From contig DIRE01000062.1 of assembly GCA_002426575.1 (NCBI GenBank), positions 1 through 7,069 on the forward strand: a DNA stretch of 7,069 nt, read 5' to 3'. Positions within the stretch are counted from its first letter, which is position 1. Each line of letters starts with the position of its first letter. Positions 1 to 6,919 of the stretch are shown piece after piece. The DNA is from Clostridiaceae bacterium UBA5444 (GTDB lineage Bacteria > Bacillota > Clostridia > Clostridiales > Oxobacteraceae). A model generated the notes under the pieces. That model was not told the origin of the DNA. It ran no database searches and saw only the letters and a list, made by a program, of their open reading frames with translations. The translations under genes were made by a program, and so were the position numbers.

Positions 1-828
1 GATGAAGATCCAACACTTGACTTTGAATGGGCTAATGAGGATAGGGAAGCTAATATTAGCATAATGGGAACAATACAGATTGAGGTTCTTACAAGTATTT
101 TTAAAAGCAGGTTTAATTTAGATGTATACTTTGGAGAAGCTGCCGTTATATATAAGGAGGCACCTATTAAAGCGGGAGAGGGATTTGTATCTTATACAAT
201 GCCAAAGCCATGCTGGGCAGTGCTTAGGTTTATTATAGAGCCTGGTAAGGCGGGAAGCGGAGTTACATATGAATCTAAGGCAAAAGCTGATGACATACTG
301 CCAAGGTACCAAAAACAGGTTGAAAAGGCAATACCAAATGCTTTAAAGCAGGGGCTATATGGATGGGAAGTTACAGATATAAAAATAACGCTAATTGGTG
401 GAGAATACCATGTAATGCACACTCATGCACCTGACTTTACTGTTGCAACCCCAATGGGGATTATGGACGGACTCTCAAATGTTGGAACAAAGCTTCTAGA
501 GCCAATACTTAGCTTTAGGATCACCGCTCCAGATGATATGGCTGGAAGGATATTAAGCGACATTACACAGATGAGGGGAAGTTACGAAAACCCAATTATT
601 CAAAATGGCAATATTAATGTTGAAGGAACCATACCTGCTGCAACCTCTTTAGATTATAGTGTTAGACTAGCATCCATGTCTGGAGGCAGAGGAGTTTTAA
701 CAACAAGCTTTTTAGGATACAAAGAATGTGCTTTAGAATTAGGCAAAGAGCACAAAAGAATAGGAGTCAATCCTTTGGATAAAGCCAAATATATATTATA
801 TGCAAGAAATGCACTTGCGTCAGAATAA
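1..828 (+). CDS. TetM/EF-G-like translational GTPase, C-terminal part (5' end outside window)
   Basis: The reading frame is open from base 1 and ends at TAA 826-828, so this is the last 275 codons of a longer gene. The first in-frame ATG (64) is internal: the residues before it (EDPTLDFEW, then ISIMGTIQIEVL) match the domain III core of EF-G and ribosomal protection proteins. Next come domain IV signatures (SGVTYES near 256, QGLYGWEVTD near 352) and domain V (KLLEPILSF near 490, then a GRGVLTTSFLGY segment near 688). The GTPase domain lies upstream and is not visible. Family members bind the ribosome in the EF-G site; TetM/TetO types release tetracycline. The domain IV loop aligns without gaps to the TetM loop, but the TetM Ser-Pro-Val tip is Val-Met-His here, within a His-rich HVMHTH stretch. 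Tetracycline protection should therefore not be assumed; a housekeeping or other ribosome-rescue role is equally possible. Family is secure, function is not. Confidence 0.88.
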   Translation, partial: DEDPTLDFEWANEDREANISIMGTIQIEVLTSIFKSRFNLDVYFGEAAVIYKEAPIKAGEGFVSYTMPKPCWAVLRFIIEPGKAGSGVTYESKAKADDILPRYQKQVEKAIPNALKQGLYGWEVTDIKITLIGGEYHVMHTHAPDFTVATPMGIMDGLSNVGTKLLEPILSFRITAPDDMAGRILSDITQMRGSYENPIIQNGNINVEGTIPAATSLDYSVRLASMSGGRGVLTTSFLGYKECALELGKEHKRIGVNPLDKAKYILYARNALASE

Positions 829-847
829 TAGAAATATATAATAAAAT

Positions 848-856
848 AAAGGTGGG
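848..856 (+). promoter_or_regulatory. Ribosome binding site of hprK
   Basis: AAAGGTGGG lies five bases before the ATG at 862. It supports that start over the second in-frame ATG at 892, whose upstream sequence has no comparable site. Confidence 0.75.
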
Positions 857-861
857 ATAAT

Positions 862-1788
862 ATGGCGTGTGTAAAGGTAGAAGACTTTATAATGGATTTA
901 GAATTAGAGCCTATCTATTTAGGAGAAAACGATAAAATAGATATTGAAACAAGTGATCTTAATAGACCAGGGCTTCAATTTGCCAACTTCTTTGATTTTT
1001 TTGCCAAGGAGACTTCATCAAGGCTACAGATTATTGGCCAAACTGAGATGACCTACCTAAAAACCCTAGATACTAACGTCTGTCAGGAAAGGCTAGATAA
1101 ATTTTTTGATTTTAATATAACCTGTGTAATAATATGCAGAAACATGGATGCTGTTCCTGAAATGATTGAAGCAGCAAAGAAGCATAATTGTCCTATTTTT
1201 AAATCTAACATGGTTACCACAAGTTTTATGTCTAAAGCCATAGAATATTTAAATTCTTTACTTGCACCTAGCAAGACGGAACATGGTGAGCTGGTTGATG
1301 TATATGGCGTTGGAATAATGATAATGGGGGAATCTGGTATTGGTAAGAGCGAAACAGCCCTTGAGCTAATAGAAAGAGGGCACAGGCTTGTAACTGATGA
1401 TGTGGTTGAGATAAAAAAGGTTGCCGAAAACCGTTTAATAGGTGAGGCACCAGAATCAACTAGACACTTTATGGAGATAAGAGGAATAGGCATAATTGAT
1501 ATAAGGGCAATGTATGGAATAGGTGCAGTTATTAAAAACAAGACTATAGATATGGTAATAAGCCTTGAGCATTGGAGAAAGAACTTTATGTATGATAGAA
1601 TTGGAACAAATGACGATTATATAAATATACTTGGTGTAGAAGTACCAAGGCTTGTAATACCTGTAAGGCCAGGCAGGAACTTGGCAATTATAACTGAGGT
1701 TGCTGCAAGAAATTTTAGGCTTAAAAATATGGGATATAATGCTCCTTTAGAGCTTGCTAAGAGAATAAATGGCGAAATACATGATTAA
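862..1788 (+). CDS. hprK: HPr kinase/phosphorylase (HprK/P)
   Basis: Bifunctional cytoplasmic enzyme that phosphorylates HPr of the sugar phosphotransferase system on Ser46 using ATP or PPi, and reverses the reaction with phosphate. It links glycolytic state to carbon catabolite repression. The 308 residues match the family length of about 310. Residues 1-130 are the N-terminal domain; the C-terminal catalytic domain follows. Key residues are all present: H141 in HGELVDVYG, Walker A GESGIGKS at 156-163, acidic pair D179/D180, the family signature EIRGIGIIDI at 205-214 with E205 and R207, R246 in YDRIG, and the conserved PVRPGRN block at 267-273. The enzyme should be active in both directions. 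It sits 33 bases after the translation-factor gene and 25 bases before a LacI-type repressor gene. No uvrC, murB or rapZ-like neighbour, which commonly accompany hprK in Clostridia as I recall, is seen, so a second hprK copy elsewhere in the genome is possible. A functional promoter was not found in the gap. Confidence 0.97.
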   Translation: MACVKVEDFIMDLELEPIYLGENDKIDIETSDLNRPGLQFANFFDFFAKETSSRLQIIGQTEMTYLKTLDTNVCQERLDKFFDFNITCVIICRNMDAVPEMIEAAKKHNCPIFKSNMVTTSFMSKAIEYLNSLLAPSKTEHGELVDVYGVGIMIMGESGIGKSETALELIERGHRLVTDDVVEIKKVAENRLIGEAPESTRHFMEIRGIGIIDIRAMYGIGAVIKNKTIDMVISLEHWRKNFMYDRIGTNDDYINILGVEVPRLVIPVRPGRNLAIITEVAARNFRLKNMGYNAPLELAKRINGEIHD

Positions 1789-1802
1789 TGAAAGGTTTGT
1801 AT

Positions 1803-1810
1803 AAGGTGAT
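1803..1810 (+). promoter_or_regulatory. Ribosome binding site of the LacI-type gene
   Basis: AAGGTGAT pairs with the GGTGAT-complementary part of the 16S rRNA tail and lies three bases before ATG 1814. The short spacing fits because pairing uses the far 3' side of the Shine-Dalgarno consensus. It fixes the start directly at the helix-turn-helix. Confidence 0.75.
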
Positions 1811-1813
1811 GAA

Positions 1814-2839
1814 ATGGCTGCTACAATAAATGATGTTGCAAAAATGGCTGGGGTATCAATAACTACTGTTTCAAGGGTTTTAAATAATAACTACCCGGTA
1901 AAAGAACAAACAAGACAAAAGATCAATGATGCTATAGGCAAGTTAAACTATAAGCCAAATATTGCTGCAAGAAGTCTTATAACCAAAAAAACATTTATGC
2001 TGGGCGTTTTGGTTCCAGGCATAACCAATCTGTTTTTCCCAACTATAGTTGAAACCATTGAACAGACTGTAAAGAAATATGGATACAGTATTTCCCTATG
2101 CAACACTGGAGGAGATTTCGAAAGTGAAAAGGTTTTTATAGATGAAATGATCTCTAGACAATTTGATGGCATAATAGCAATTGACCCTACAATAGAAAAT
2201 TTAAATAGTGGATGTTTTGATGATTACTCAAAGGCAACGCCATTAATTGTTGTAAATGGTTTTCCTCAAGGGAATAATTGTAACTTTATATGCTATGATG
2301 AAACATCAGGCACAAAAGAGGCTTTTAAATATTTAATTGGGCTAGGACACGAGAAAATAGCATTTTTAAGAGGCCATAGAAGTTTTTCCTATGACTTAAA
2401 AGAAAAGATATACAAAGATATAATTAAAAAAGAAGGACTAACCTATGAGAAGGTTATAGATGCAGGGATGGGAAACAGCATTGAAGTAGTGGAGAGGGTA
2501 AATGTTCTGCTTATGGATCTCTTTAGATATGGTGATATTCCAACAGCCATATTTGCATGTAATGATCTTATGGCCCTAGGGGCAATAAATGCTTGCAGCA
2601 ATATGGGATTAAAGATTCCAAAAGATATGTCGATAATAGGATTTGACAACACTTTACTTTCACAGATTACAAGCCCAAGTATTACCTCTGTTGATCAGAA
2701 CATGGAGGAGGTTGGGAGAATGTCTGCGGAAAGGATTGTGGACATGATCGATAAAGGAATAAGAGAATATAAAGTATCAACACTTGCTACTAAACTTATA
2801 ATAAGGGAGAGCACTAGAGAATGTAATAGGTCTCTTTAG
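1814..2839 (+). CDS. LacI/GalR-family transcriptional regulator (CcpA-like architecture, probably not CcpA)
   Basis: DNA-binding regulator of 341 residues, the normal family length. The N-terminal helix-turn-helix (residues 4-23, INDVAKMAGVSITTVSRVL) and the hinge helix (PNIAARSL, 48-55) should bind a CG-centred palindrome. Residues 60-330 form a periplasmic-binding-protein-like effector domain, with the conserved GLGHEKIAFLRG (176-187), ACNDLMALG (248-256) and IIGFDNT (274-280) blocks. Its place right after hprK suggests CcpA, but aligning the helix after Q295 to B. subtilis/B. megaterium CcpA puts E298, R302, E306 and D310 at the positions of Tyr295, Ala299, Arg303 and Lys307, which contact HPr-Ser-P. 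The charge reversals at the last two argue against HPr-Ser-P binding; a small sugar effector is more likely. CcpA numbering is from memory. Targets are unknown: its own operon or the neighbouring MFS gene are candidates by position only. Confidence 0.93.
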   Translation: MAATINDVAKMAGVSITTVSRVLNNNYPVKEQTRQKINDAIGKLNYKPNIAARSLITKKTFMLGVLVPGITNLFFPTIVETIEQTVKKYGYSISLCNTGGDFESEKVFIDEMISRQFDGIIAIDPTIENLNSGCFDDYSKATPLIVVNGFPQGNNCNFICYDETSGTKEAFKYLIGLGHEKIAFLRGHRSFSYDLKEKIYKDIIKKEGLTYEKVIDAGMGNSIEVVERVNVLLMDLFRYGDIPTAIFACNDLMALGAINACSNMGLKIPKDMSIIGFDNTLLSQITSPSITSVDQNMEEVGRMSAERIVDMIDKGIREYKVSTLATKLIIRESTRECNRSL

Positions 2840-2846
2840 GAGGTGT
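2838..2846 (+). promoter_or_regulatory. Strong Shine-Dalgarno overlapping the upstream stop codon
   Basis: AGGAGGTGT begins inside the TAG stop (2837-2839) of the LacI-type gene and lies four bases before ATG 2851. A ribosome finishing the repressor reading frame ends on the next gene's initiation site, which favours coupled translation of the two proteins. Confidence 0.85.
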
Positions 2847-2850
2847 TTCT

Positions 2851-5409
2851 ATGAAGGTATACCAGGTTATTTGGACATGCCGTAAAATGGGGGTATTCCC
2901 GGACATAGGTGTATCTTTAAATACCATAGCCGTATCTGATGGAGTTTTAGATAATGATATAAAGGAACTGCAGAATAGGTTCAAGATAGGTGTACAATAT
3001 ATTGATGCTGTAAGCATAATATTAGATGTGCCATCCTATTCTTTTTTTAAACTAAAAAGTGGAAGGTACTGCATATGCATGGCCAAAGATTTGCCGGAAA
3101 AAGGGGATGGCTTTTATTGCCACGGGCTGATTATTGAAGATGGGTATTTACCCTTTTATCCAATACAGGCAGTAGGTTCAGAAGTATTTAGAAATGGCTT
3201 AAATGAATATGCCAAATTAGATACACTGCCCATATTATCAAATATACCAGTGGGAGATGTAATTGATTATCAAAATACTGAGAGCTTTATAAAACCTAGA
3301 ATAGAAAAGGGTTTTAAGGACATGCTAAAATCAGTTACACAATCCTCTAAGTATAATAGAAAGGTTCATATTTTAGATACAAATAACAATCTATATCTTT
3401 GGATAGCCGCTATACAGATGTCATTCCCAATTGGACTTGCTCATAGTATAACATTTTCAACTTTCCCTAAGTACGATGAAGTATACATGATACTATGCCA
3501 TAACCTAAGCAATCCCATAAAGCCAGAAGAAGGCTCATATATATATGATTATAGAAACAATATAATAAGCAGGTTTGAAAAGGAATTAACCTTTACTAAG
3601 ATTGTTTGTACAAGCTACATGGTATCAAGGGCAACTATTACTGAATTTCACAAATTTTTAGGCCAGTTTGATTATAAAGAGATAGATGAAGATATAGAAG
3701 GGGCATACAATCTATTTATGCTTTGCAGCCTTGGTGAAAATAGTATTGAAGGAAGCTCATTTAAAGAGGCTTTTGAATTTGCTTTAAATTATGCATCACA
3801 AGATATGCTTGACTATTTAATTGAAGTTTTAGATACATCCTTAGATTCTATTGTAAGAAAGACACCGCTATGCGCTGCAGGCAGCATATCAAAGTTTATG
3901 TTTAAAGCTGCTTTAACTACAAAAAGATTAGTGCTTATGGAAAAGATATGTGGTTTTTTTTATACTTTAATAGATCATTTGGTAATAGATTATAAGGAAC
4001 CAGACTTTGACAGCATAATAGATTTGTATAATGATATGATAGAATTTACTGAAGAGAGAGCCCATGCCATATATAGATATTCTATAAATTCAGATAGGAT
4101 AGGATATCTTGTAAGCATACTGTCAAAGGACTGTGAGGTGGATAAGGCTAAGTTTTACCTTGACATGACATTAAGGAATTTAATGGAGCTTGACTATATG
4201 TGGGGTCAGATCCTTGCAATTGATAAAATGGGCATATTTATGGATATGTGCATAAACTCAATAGCAGGTAGTGAGGACTACATTGAATCAATACTAAGAA
4301 GTGTAAAAGATAATGATGAATATTTTGTAAGAGTTGTTGTCCTATTTAATAATAGAATAAAATATGAATCAGTTATGAAGACATTTAATGAAACATTTGC
4401 TGCATTGCTTGAGGAAAAGCAGCAAGATGAAGGTGAAGATTCCGCAATAAATATTAGAAAACAAATAAGCAATTTAAAATGCGGAAGGCTAATCTTAGAG
4501 GAATACAAGATAGAACTTATAAAGTCTTCTGATAGGATAGTATACTTTGAAAATTACTGCAGTAAGATATTTGACGCCATACCAGGGTATGCTGAACAGT
4601 TTTTTTCTGAGGCGGTAAACTTTTATATGATGTCACTTCCTAATGATAATAATTATGGAGAGAGTATAAAGATATTAAAAGGGTATATAGATAATGAGTA
4701 TACATTATCTAAAGATGCCCTAAAGAGCCTAATAGAAGCATTTGAATGTGGAATTGATCTTTTATATTTTGATGATGAACAACTAGAAATGCTTCCAGAT
4801 ATAAAAAGGATAAAAAGAAATATGGAAATTAACACGATCCCAGATATAACGGGGCTTGCTGATTTTGAAATATGGCTTAAAAAATCAGGGGTATCACATA
4901 CCATAGATGATATATATGAGGCATCCTTAGATTTAGGGAGCCTTGATACTAGAAGATACAAAAATTATATAACCTTTTGTATCCCGCTTATAATAGATAG
5001 GGTAGAAACTATTGAGGATAATAGAAAACTTTTTAGAATCTTTGCATCTGATGACTCTGATGAGGAGTTTTTAGAGAATTATATTAAAACTATAGAAAAT
5101 GTACTAGCCTATGATAGGGATAAAGGAAAACATATGCTTTTGCAGTTTGGAGTATTTTTCTTTTTTTATCTTGAGCCAAGGTACAGGATGTTAGAAGATG
5201 AAGAACTTTCACTAAAGATAAAAGATTCCATGGTTAATATAATATCAAAGCAGCCAAAATCATTTATAAAAGAGTTTAATACTGATATAAAAAGGGAATT
5301 TGAAAAAAATGGGCTTAGTACACCCCTCCAATGGAATGAAATTTATAAGGAGATTATGACGTCTAGTAAACCAAATTTAATTGATAGATTATCAAATATT
5401 TTTAAATGA
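2851..5409 (+). CDS. GTPase-associated protein 1 (GAP1)-like protein, 852 residues
   Basis: Large protein without signal peptide or convincing membrane helix, so probably cytoplasmic. Residues 1-115 resemble the GAP1 N-terminal domain: a YQVIWTCRKMG start, a GVSLNTIAVSDGVLD segment, a SYSFFKLKSGRYC strand pair and GFYCHGLIIEDG at 87-98. Residues about 145-270 resemble the GAP1 middle domain, most clearly WIAAIQMSFPIGLAHSITFS (184-203) followed by TFPKYDEVYMI. The rest (about 280-852) is predicted mostly helical, rich in Asp, Glu and Lys, with no motif I recognise; residues 762-774 are very aromatic (VFFFFYL) but too short for a membrane span. GAP1 proteins were described computationally as adaptor-like partners of GTPases in bacterial signalling and conflict loci; no biochemical function is assumed here. 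No dedicated GTPase gene follows; the P-loop or GTPase proteins nearby are HprK and the translation factor. Coupled to the LacI-type gene and last in the operon. The domain call rests on remembered family patterns, so moderate confidence; the reading frame itself is certain. Confidence 0.62.
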   Translation: MKVYQVIWTCRKMGVFPDIGVSLNTIAVSDGVLDNDIKELQNRFKIGVQYIDAVSIILDVPSYSFFKLKSGRYCICMAKDLPEKGDGFYCHGLIIEDGYLPFYPIQAVGSEVFRNGLNEYAKLDTLPILSNIPVGDVIDYQNTESFIKPRIEKGFKDMLKSVTQSSKYNRKVHILDTNNNLYLWIAAIQMSFPIGLAHSITFSTFPKYDEVYMILCHNLSNPIKPEEGSYIYDYRNNIISRFEKELTFTKIVCTSYMVSRATITEFHKFLGQFDYKEIDEDIEGAYNLFMLCSLGENSIEGSSFKEAFEFALNYASQDMLDYLIEVLDTSLDSIVRKTPLCAAGSISKFMFKAALTTKRLVLMEKICGFFYTLIDHLVIDYKEPDFDSIIDLYNDMIEFTEERAHAIYRYSINSDRIGYLVSILSKDCEVDKAKFYLDMTLRNLMELDYMWGQILAIDKMGIFMDMCINSIAGSEDYIESILRSVKDNDEYFVRVVVLFNNRIKYESVMKTFNETFAALLEEKQQDEGEDSAINIRKQISNLKCGRLILEEYKIELIKSSDRIVYFENYCSKIFDAIPGYAEQFFSEAVNFYMMSLPNDNNYGESIKILKGYIDNEYTLSKDALKSLIEAFECGIDLLYFDDEQLEMLPDIKRIKRNMEINTIPDITGLADFEIWLKKSGVSHTIDDIYEASLDLGSLDTRRYKNYITFCIPLIIDRVETIEDNRKLFRIFASDDSDEEFLENYIKTIENVLAYDRDKGKHMLLQFGVFFFFYLEPRYRMLEDEELSLKIKDSMVNIISKQPKSFIKEFNTDIKREFEKNGLSTPLQWNEIYKEIMTSSKPNLIDRLSNIFK

Positions 5410-5429
5410 TTTAGTGAATGTTTATGTTT

Positions 5430-5483
5430 TATGCACCTTTAAAAGTATATGTTTAACTTTTAAAGGTGCATATTATATTTTTG
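5430..5483 (+). terminator. Rho-independent terminator of the rightward operon
   Basis: A perfect 17-bp inverted repeat (5430-5446 with 5456-5472; arms include ATGCACCTTTAAAAGT and ACTTTTAAAGGTGCAT) encloses a 9-base loop. It is followed on the plus strand by TTATATTTTTG. It starts 20 bases after the GAP1-like stop codon. In the minus direction the hairpin is followed by AAACATAAAC, which has no U-tract, so it is a poorer terminator for the converging transporter gene. Confidence 0.85.
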
Positions 5484-5493
5484 TTAGCTAAAA

Positions 5494-6693
5494 TTATGCT
5501 TTGCACACATCAGCCGCAGCGTCTACCCCTTCTATTTTATCAAATGTAACATTGCGTTTAAGAAGCAGGAAGGATATAAATCCTAATGCGATATATATAA
5601 GTATGCTTGAAAAACCTTTAAATACCCCTAAATTATCGCTTGTCCTTCCTATAATCAAGTTTGCAATCATATTTAATCCACTAGCTAATGCTATAATAAA
5701 TCCCATTATTGATGTGGTATTGCTTTTAAACTCTTTTGTTATTATTGTCATTATGGTTGGGTATAATATAGATATAAAAAATCCTGTAAATGAGAACAGA
5801 ATGATCCACTTTCCTCCCAGTATAAGACCTCCAGATATAAGGCAGGCAGTTATAGCAATGAAATATATTATAATATTTACATATCCTAATTTCTCTGCTA
5901 GAAACCCTCCTAATATCCTGCCAACTGTAAATGTTACATAAAATAGGGTTAGATAAATAGAAGAAGTATTTATGTCAAGGCCATGAACTTCTTGAAGAAA
6001 GTTAATAAGCCAAGTGCTTATTCCAAGCTCTGCAACTACGCTTAAGCCAAGGGATGCCACAAATATCCATACCTTTTTATTACTAGCTATTTCATAAATA
6101 GATAATGAGCCATTCTCTTCAGTGGCCTCATTCTGGGGAAAATGTGACAGAATCAAAAAAACAAATATTAAACCAATGAGAAGTAAAGAAAAAAGGTAAA
6201 CTTTTTTCCACGAAAAGCCTCTAATTAATAATGAACCCGCATATTTTGGGCTTATAGAAGAACCTACTCCATAGAAAAAGTGGAGAAGACTCATCATAAC
6301 CGCTGTATTAGCCGTAAATATTTTAGCACCTAATGAGTTTAAGCCTATTTCGAAAAATCCCATTCCAGTTAGCAGCATTGTCATAAATAAAATCAACCCC
6401 AAAAAGGAATTTGTAAAATTAATTCCTATTATGGCTGATATGGCCGCTATAAACCCTAAGTAGAAAATTCTTTTAAGACCAAGCTTTTCTGCTGCAATGC
6501 CTCCTAATAGGGTTGCTAGCATATATCCTATATCTCCAATTAAAAACATAAGGCCAACGCTGCTGTAGCTTATATTGAAATCACTTTTTATAGATGGTAT
6601 TAGTGCTCCTTTTAAGGTCATTATAAAACCTAACAAGGCCATAATTGCAAATGCAAGTACCACGAGAGATTTTTTATTATTTGCATCGTTCAT
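5494..6693 (-). CDS. Major facilitator superfamily transporter, fucose/glucose-permease-like
   Basis: Integral inner-membrane protein of 399 residues with about 12 hydrophobic helices and a hydrophilic central loop (about 185-206, FPQNEATEENGS), typical of MFS. Motif A follows helix 2 (GGIAAEKLGLKR, 64-75), with a second copy-like GGFLAEKLG at 262-270 after helix 8, as expected from the two-fold repeat. Features suggesting the FHS/FucP-like branch are E115 and N119 in GMGFFEIGLNS, the helix 5 pattern LLHFFYGVGSSISP (136-149), and E222 with W228 in AELGISTWLINFL. A sugar/proton symport role is plausible, but drug or organic-acid transport cannot be excluded. The start is supported by a GGAGG site seven bases upstream; the stop is TAA at 5496-5494. 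It is transcribed alone, convergent with the hprK operon. A sugar transporter beside hprK and a LacI-type repressor fits a carbon-use theme, but regulation by that repressor is inference. Confidence 0.9.
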   Translation of the reverse strand: MNDANNKKSLVVLAFAIMALLGFIMTLKGALIPSIKSDFNISYSSVGLMFLIGDIGYMLATLLGGIAAEKLGLKRIFYLGFIAAISAIIGINFTNSFLGLILFMTMLLTGMGFFEIGLNSLGAKIFTANTAVMMSLLHFFYGVGSSISPKYAGSLLIRGFSWKKVYLFSLLLIGLIFVFLILSHFPQNEATEENGSLSIYEIASNKKVWIFVASLGLSVVAELGISTWLINFLQEVHGLDINTSSIYLTLFYVTFTVGRILGGFLAEKLGYVNIIIYFIAITACLISGGLILGGKWIILFSFTGFFISILYPTIMTIITKEFKSNTTSIMGFIIALASGLNMIANLIIGRTSDNLGVFKGFSSILIYIALGFISFLLLKRNVTFDKIEGVDAAADVCKA

Positions 6694-6700
6694 AAATTTT

Positions 6701-6707
6701 TCCTCCG
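6701..6707 (-). promoter_or_regulatory. Ribosome binding site of the MFS gene
   Basis: Read on the minus strand, CGGAGGA precedes the ATG at 6693 by seven bases. Strong match and ideal spacing. Confidence 0.85.
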
Positions 6708-6776
6708 TTCTTTGGCTATTTTCTAAAGCCTTTTTAGTATGAGAGTAAAGTTTGAGCGACTTATTTTTCTATATTT

Positions 6777-6785
6777 ATTATAACA
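6777..6785 (-). promoter_or_regulatory. Extended -10 promoter of the MFS gene
   Basis: The minus strand reads TGTTATAAT: a perfect TATAAT (6782-6777) preceded by TGn (6785-6783). No good TTGACA-like -35 occurs 16-18 bases upstream (AAAAAT-type sequence there), which is usual for extended -10 promoters. Transcription would start near 6770 and give a leader of about 77 bases, in which I see no recognisable riboswitch or attenuator. Confidence 0.55.
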
Positions 6786-6919
6786 GACTATTCTTATATA
6801 TTTTTGAGTACACTATGAATAATATAAACGAAAGCGTAATATAAATCAAACTAAATATATTTTTTTATATGTATAAAACTACCGTTTTTGTTCTTATAAT
6901 AATATTAGGTAAACAATAA
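6786..6919. other. AT-rich intergenic stretch without clear signal
   Basis: Very AT-rich, with runs such as TATATTTTTTTATATG around 6855-6871. No reading frame with a ribosome binding site, RNA gene or clear hairpin is seen. The only GC-containing island is ACGAAAGCGT (6828-6837), a short imperfect palindrome that weakly resembles a catabolite-responsive or LacI-type operator. A TATAAT at 6895-6900 lacks a -35 or TGn element. Confidence 0.5.

Noticed and set aside
64..66. ATG at 64 as the true start of the translation-factor gene
   Set aside because: The frame is open from base 1, and the residues before the ATG match conserved EF-G/TetM domain III, so the gene continues upstream.
815..842. 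TTGCGT - 16 bases - TATAAT, a possible hprK promoter
   Set aside because: The start site would fall near 849, on the Shine-Dalgarno itself, leaving almost no leader, and the -35 match is only three of six. The TATAAT is expected by chance in this AT-rich gap.
1083..1541. 152-codon open frame on the minus strand
   Set aside because: It lies wholly antisense to the conserved catalytic region of hprK, lacks a ribosome binding site that I can see, and its product has low-complexity Ile/Ser composition typical of a shadow frame.
3954..3961. T8 run (and 7-base runs near 5161 and 5303) as possible phase-variation tracts
   Set aside because: Runs of this length are common in AT-rich coding DNA; the frame is intact through all three and no alternative frame or repeat-unit structure suggests switching.
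4653..4961. 102-codon open frame on the minus strand
   Set aside because: It is antisense within the GAP1-like gene and its Ser/Ile/Leu-rich product has no recognisable motif.
5501..5941. 146-codon open frame on the plus strand
   Set aside because: It is antisense to the C-terminal helices of the MFS transporter; the Ile/Asn/Pro-rich product looks like the reverse reading of membrane helices.
6711..6734. GGCT/AGCC short inverted repeat in the MFS leader
   Set aside because: Only four base pairs around a ten-base loop and no U-tract; too weak to call an attenuator or riboswitch.
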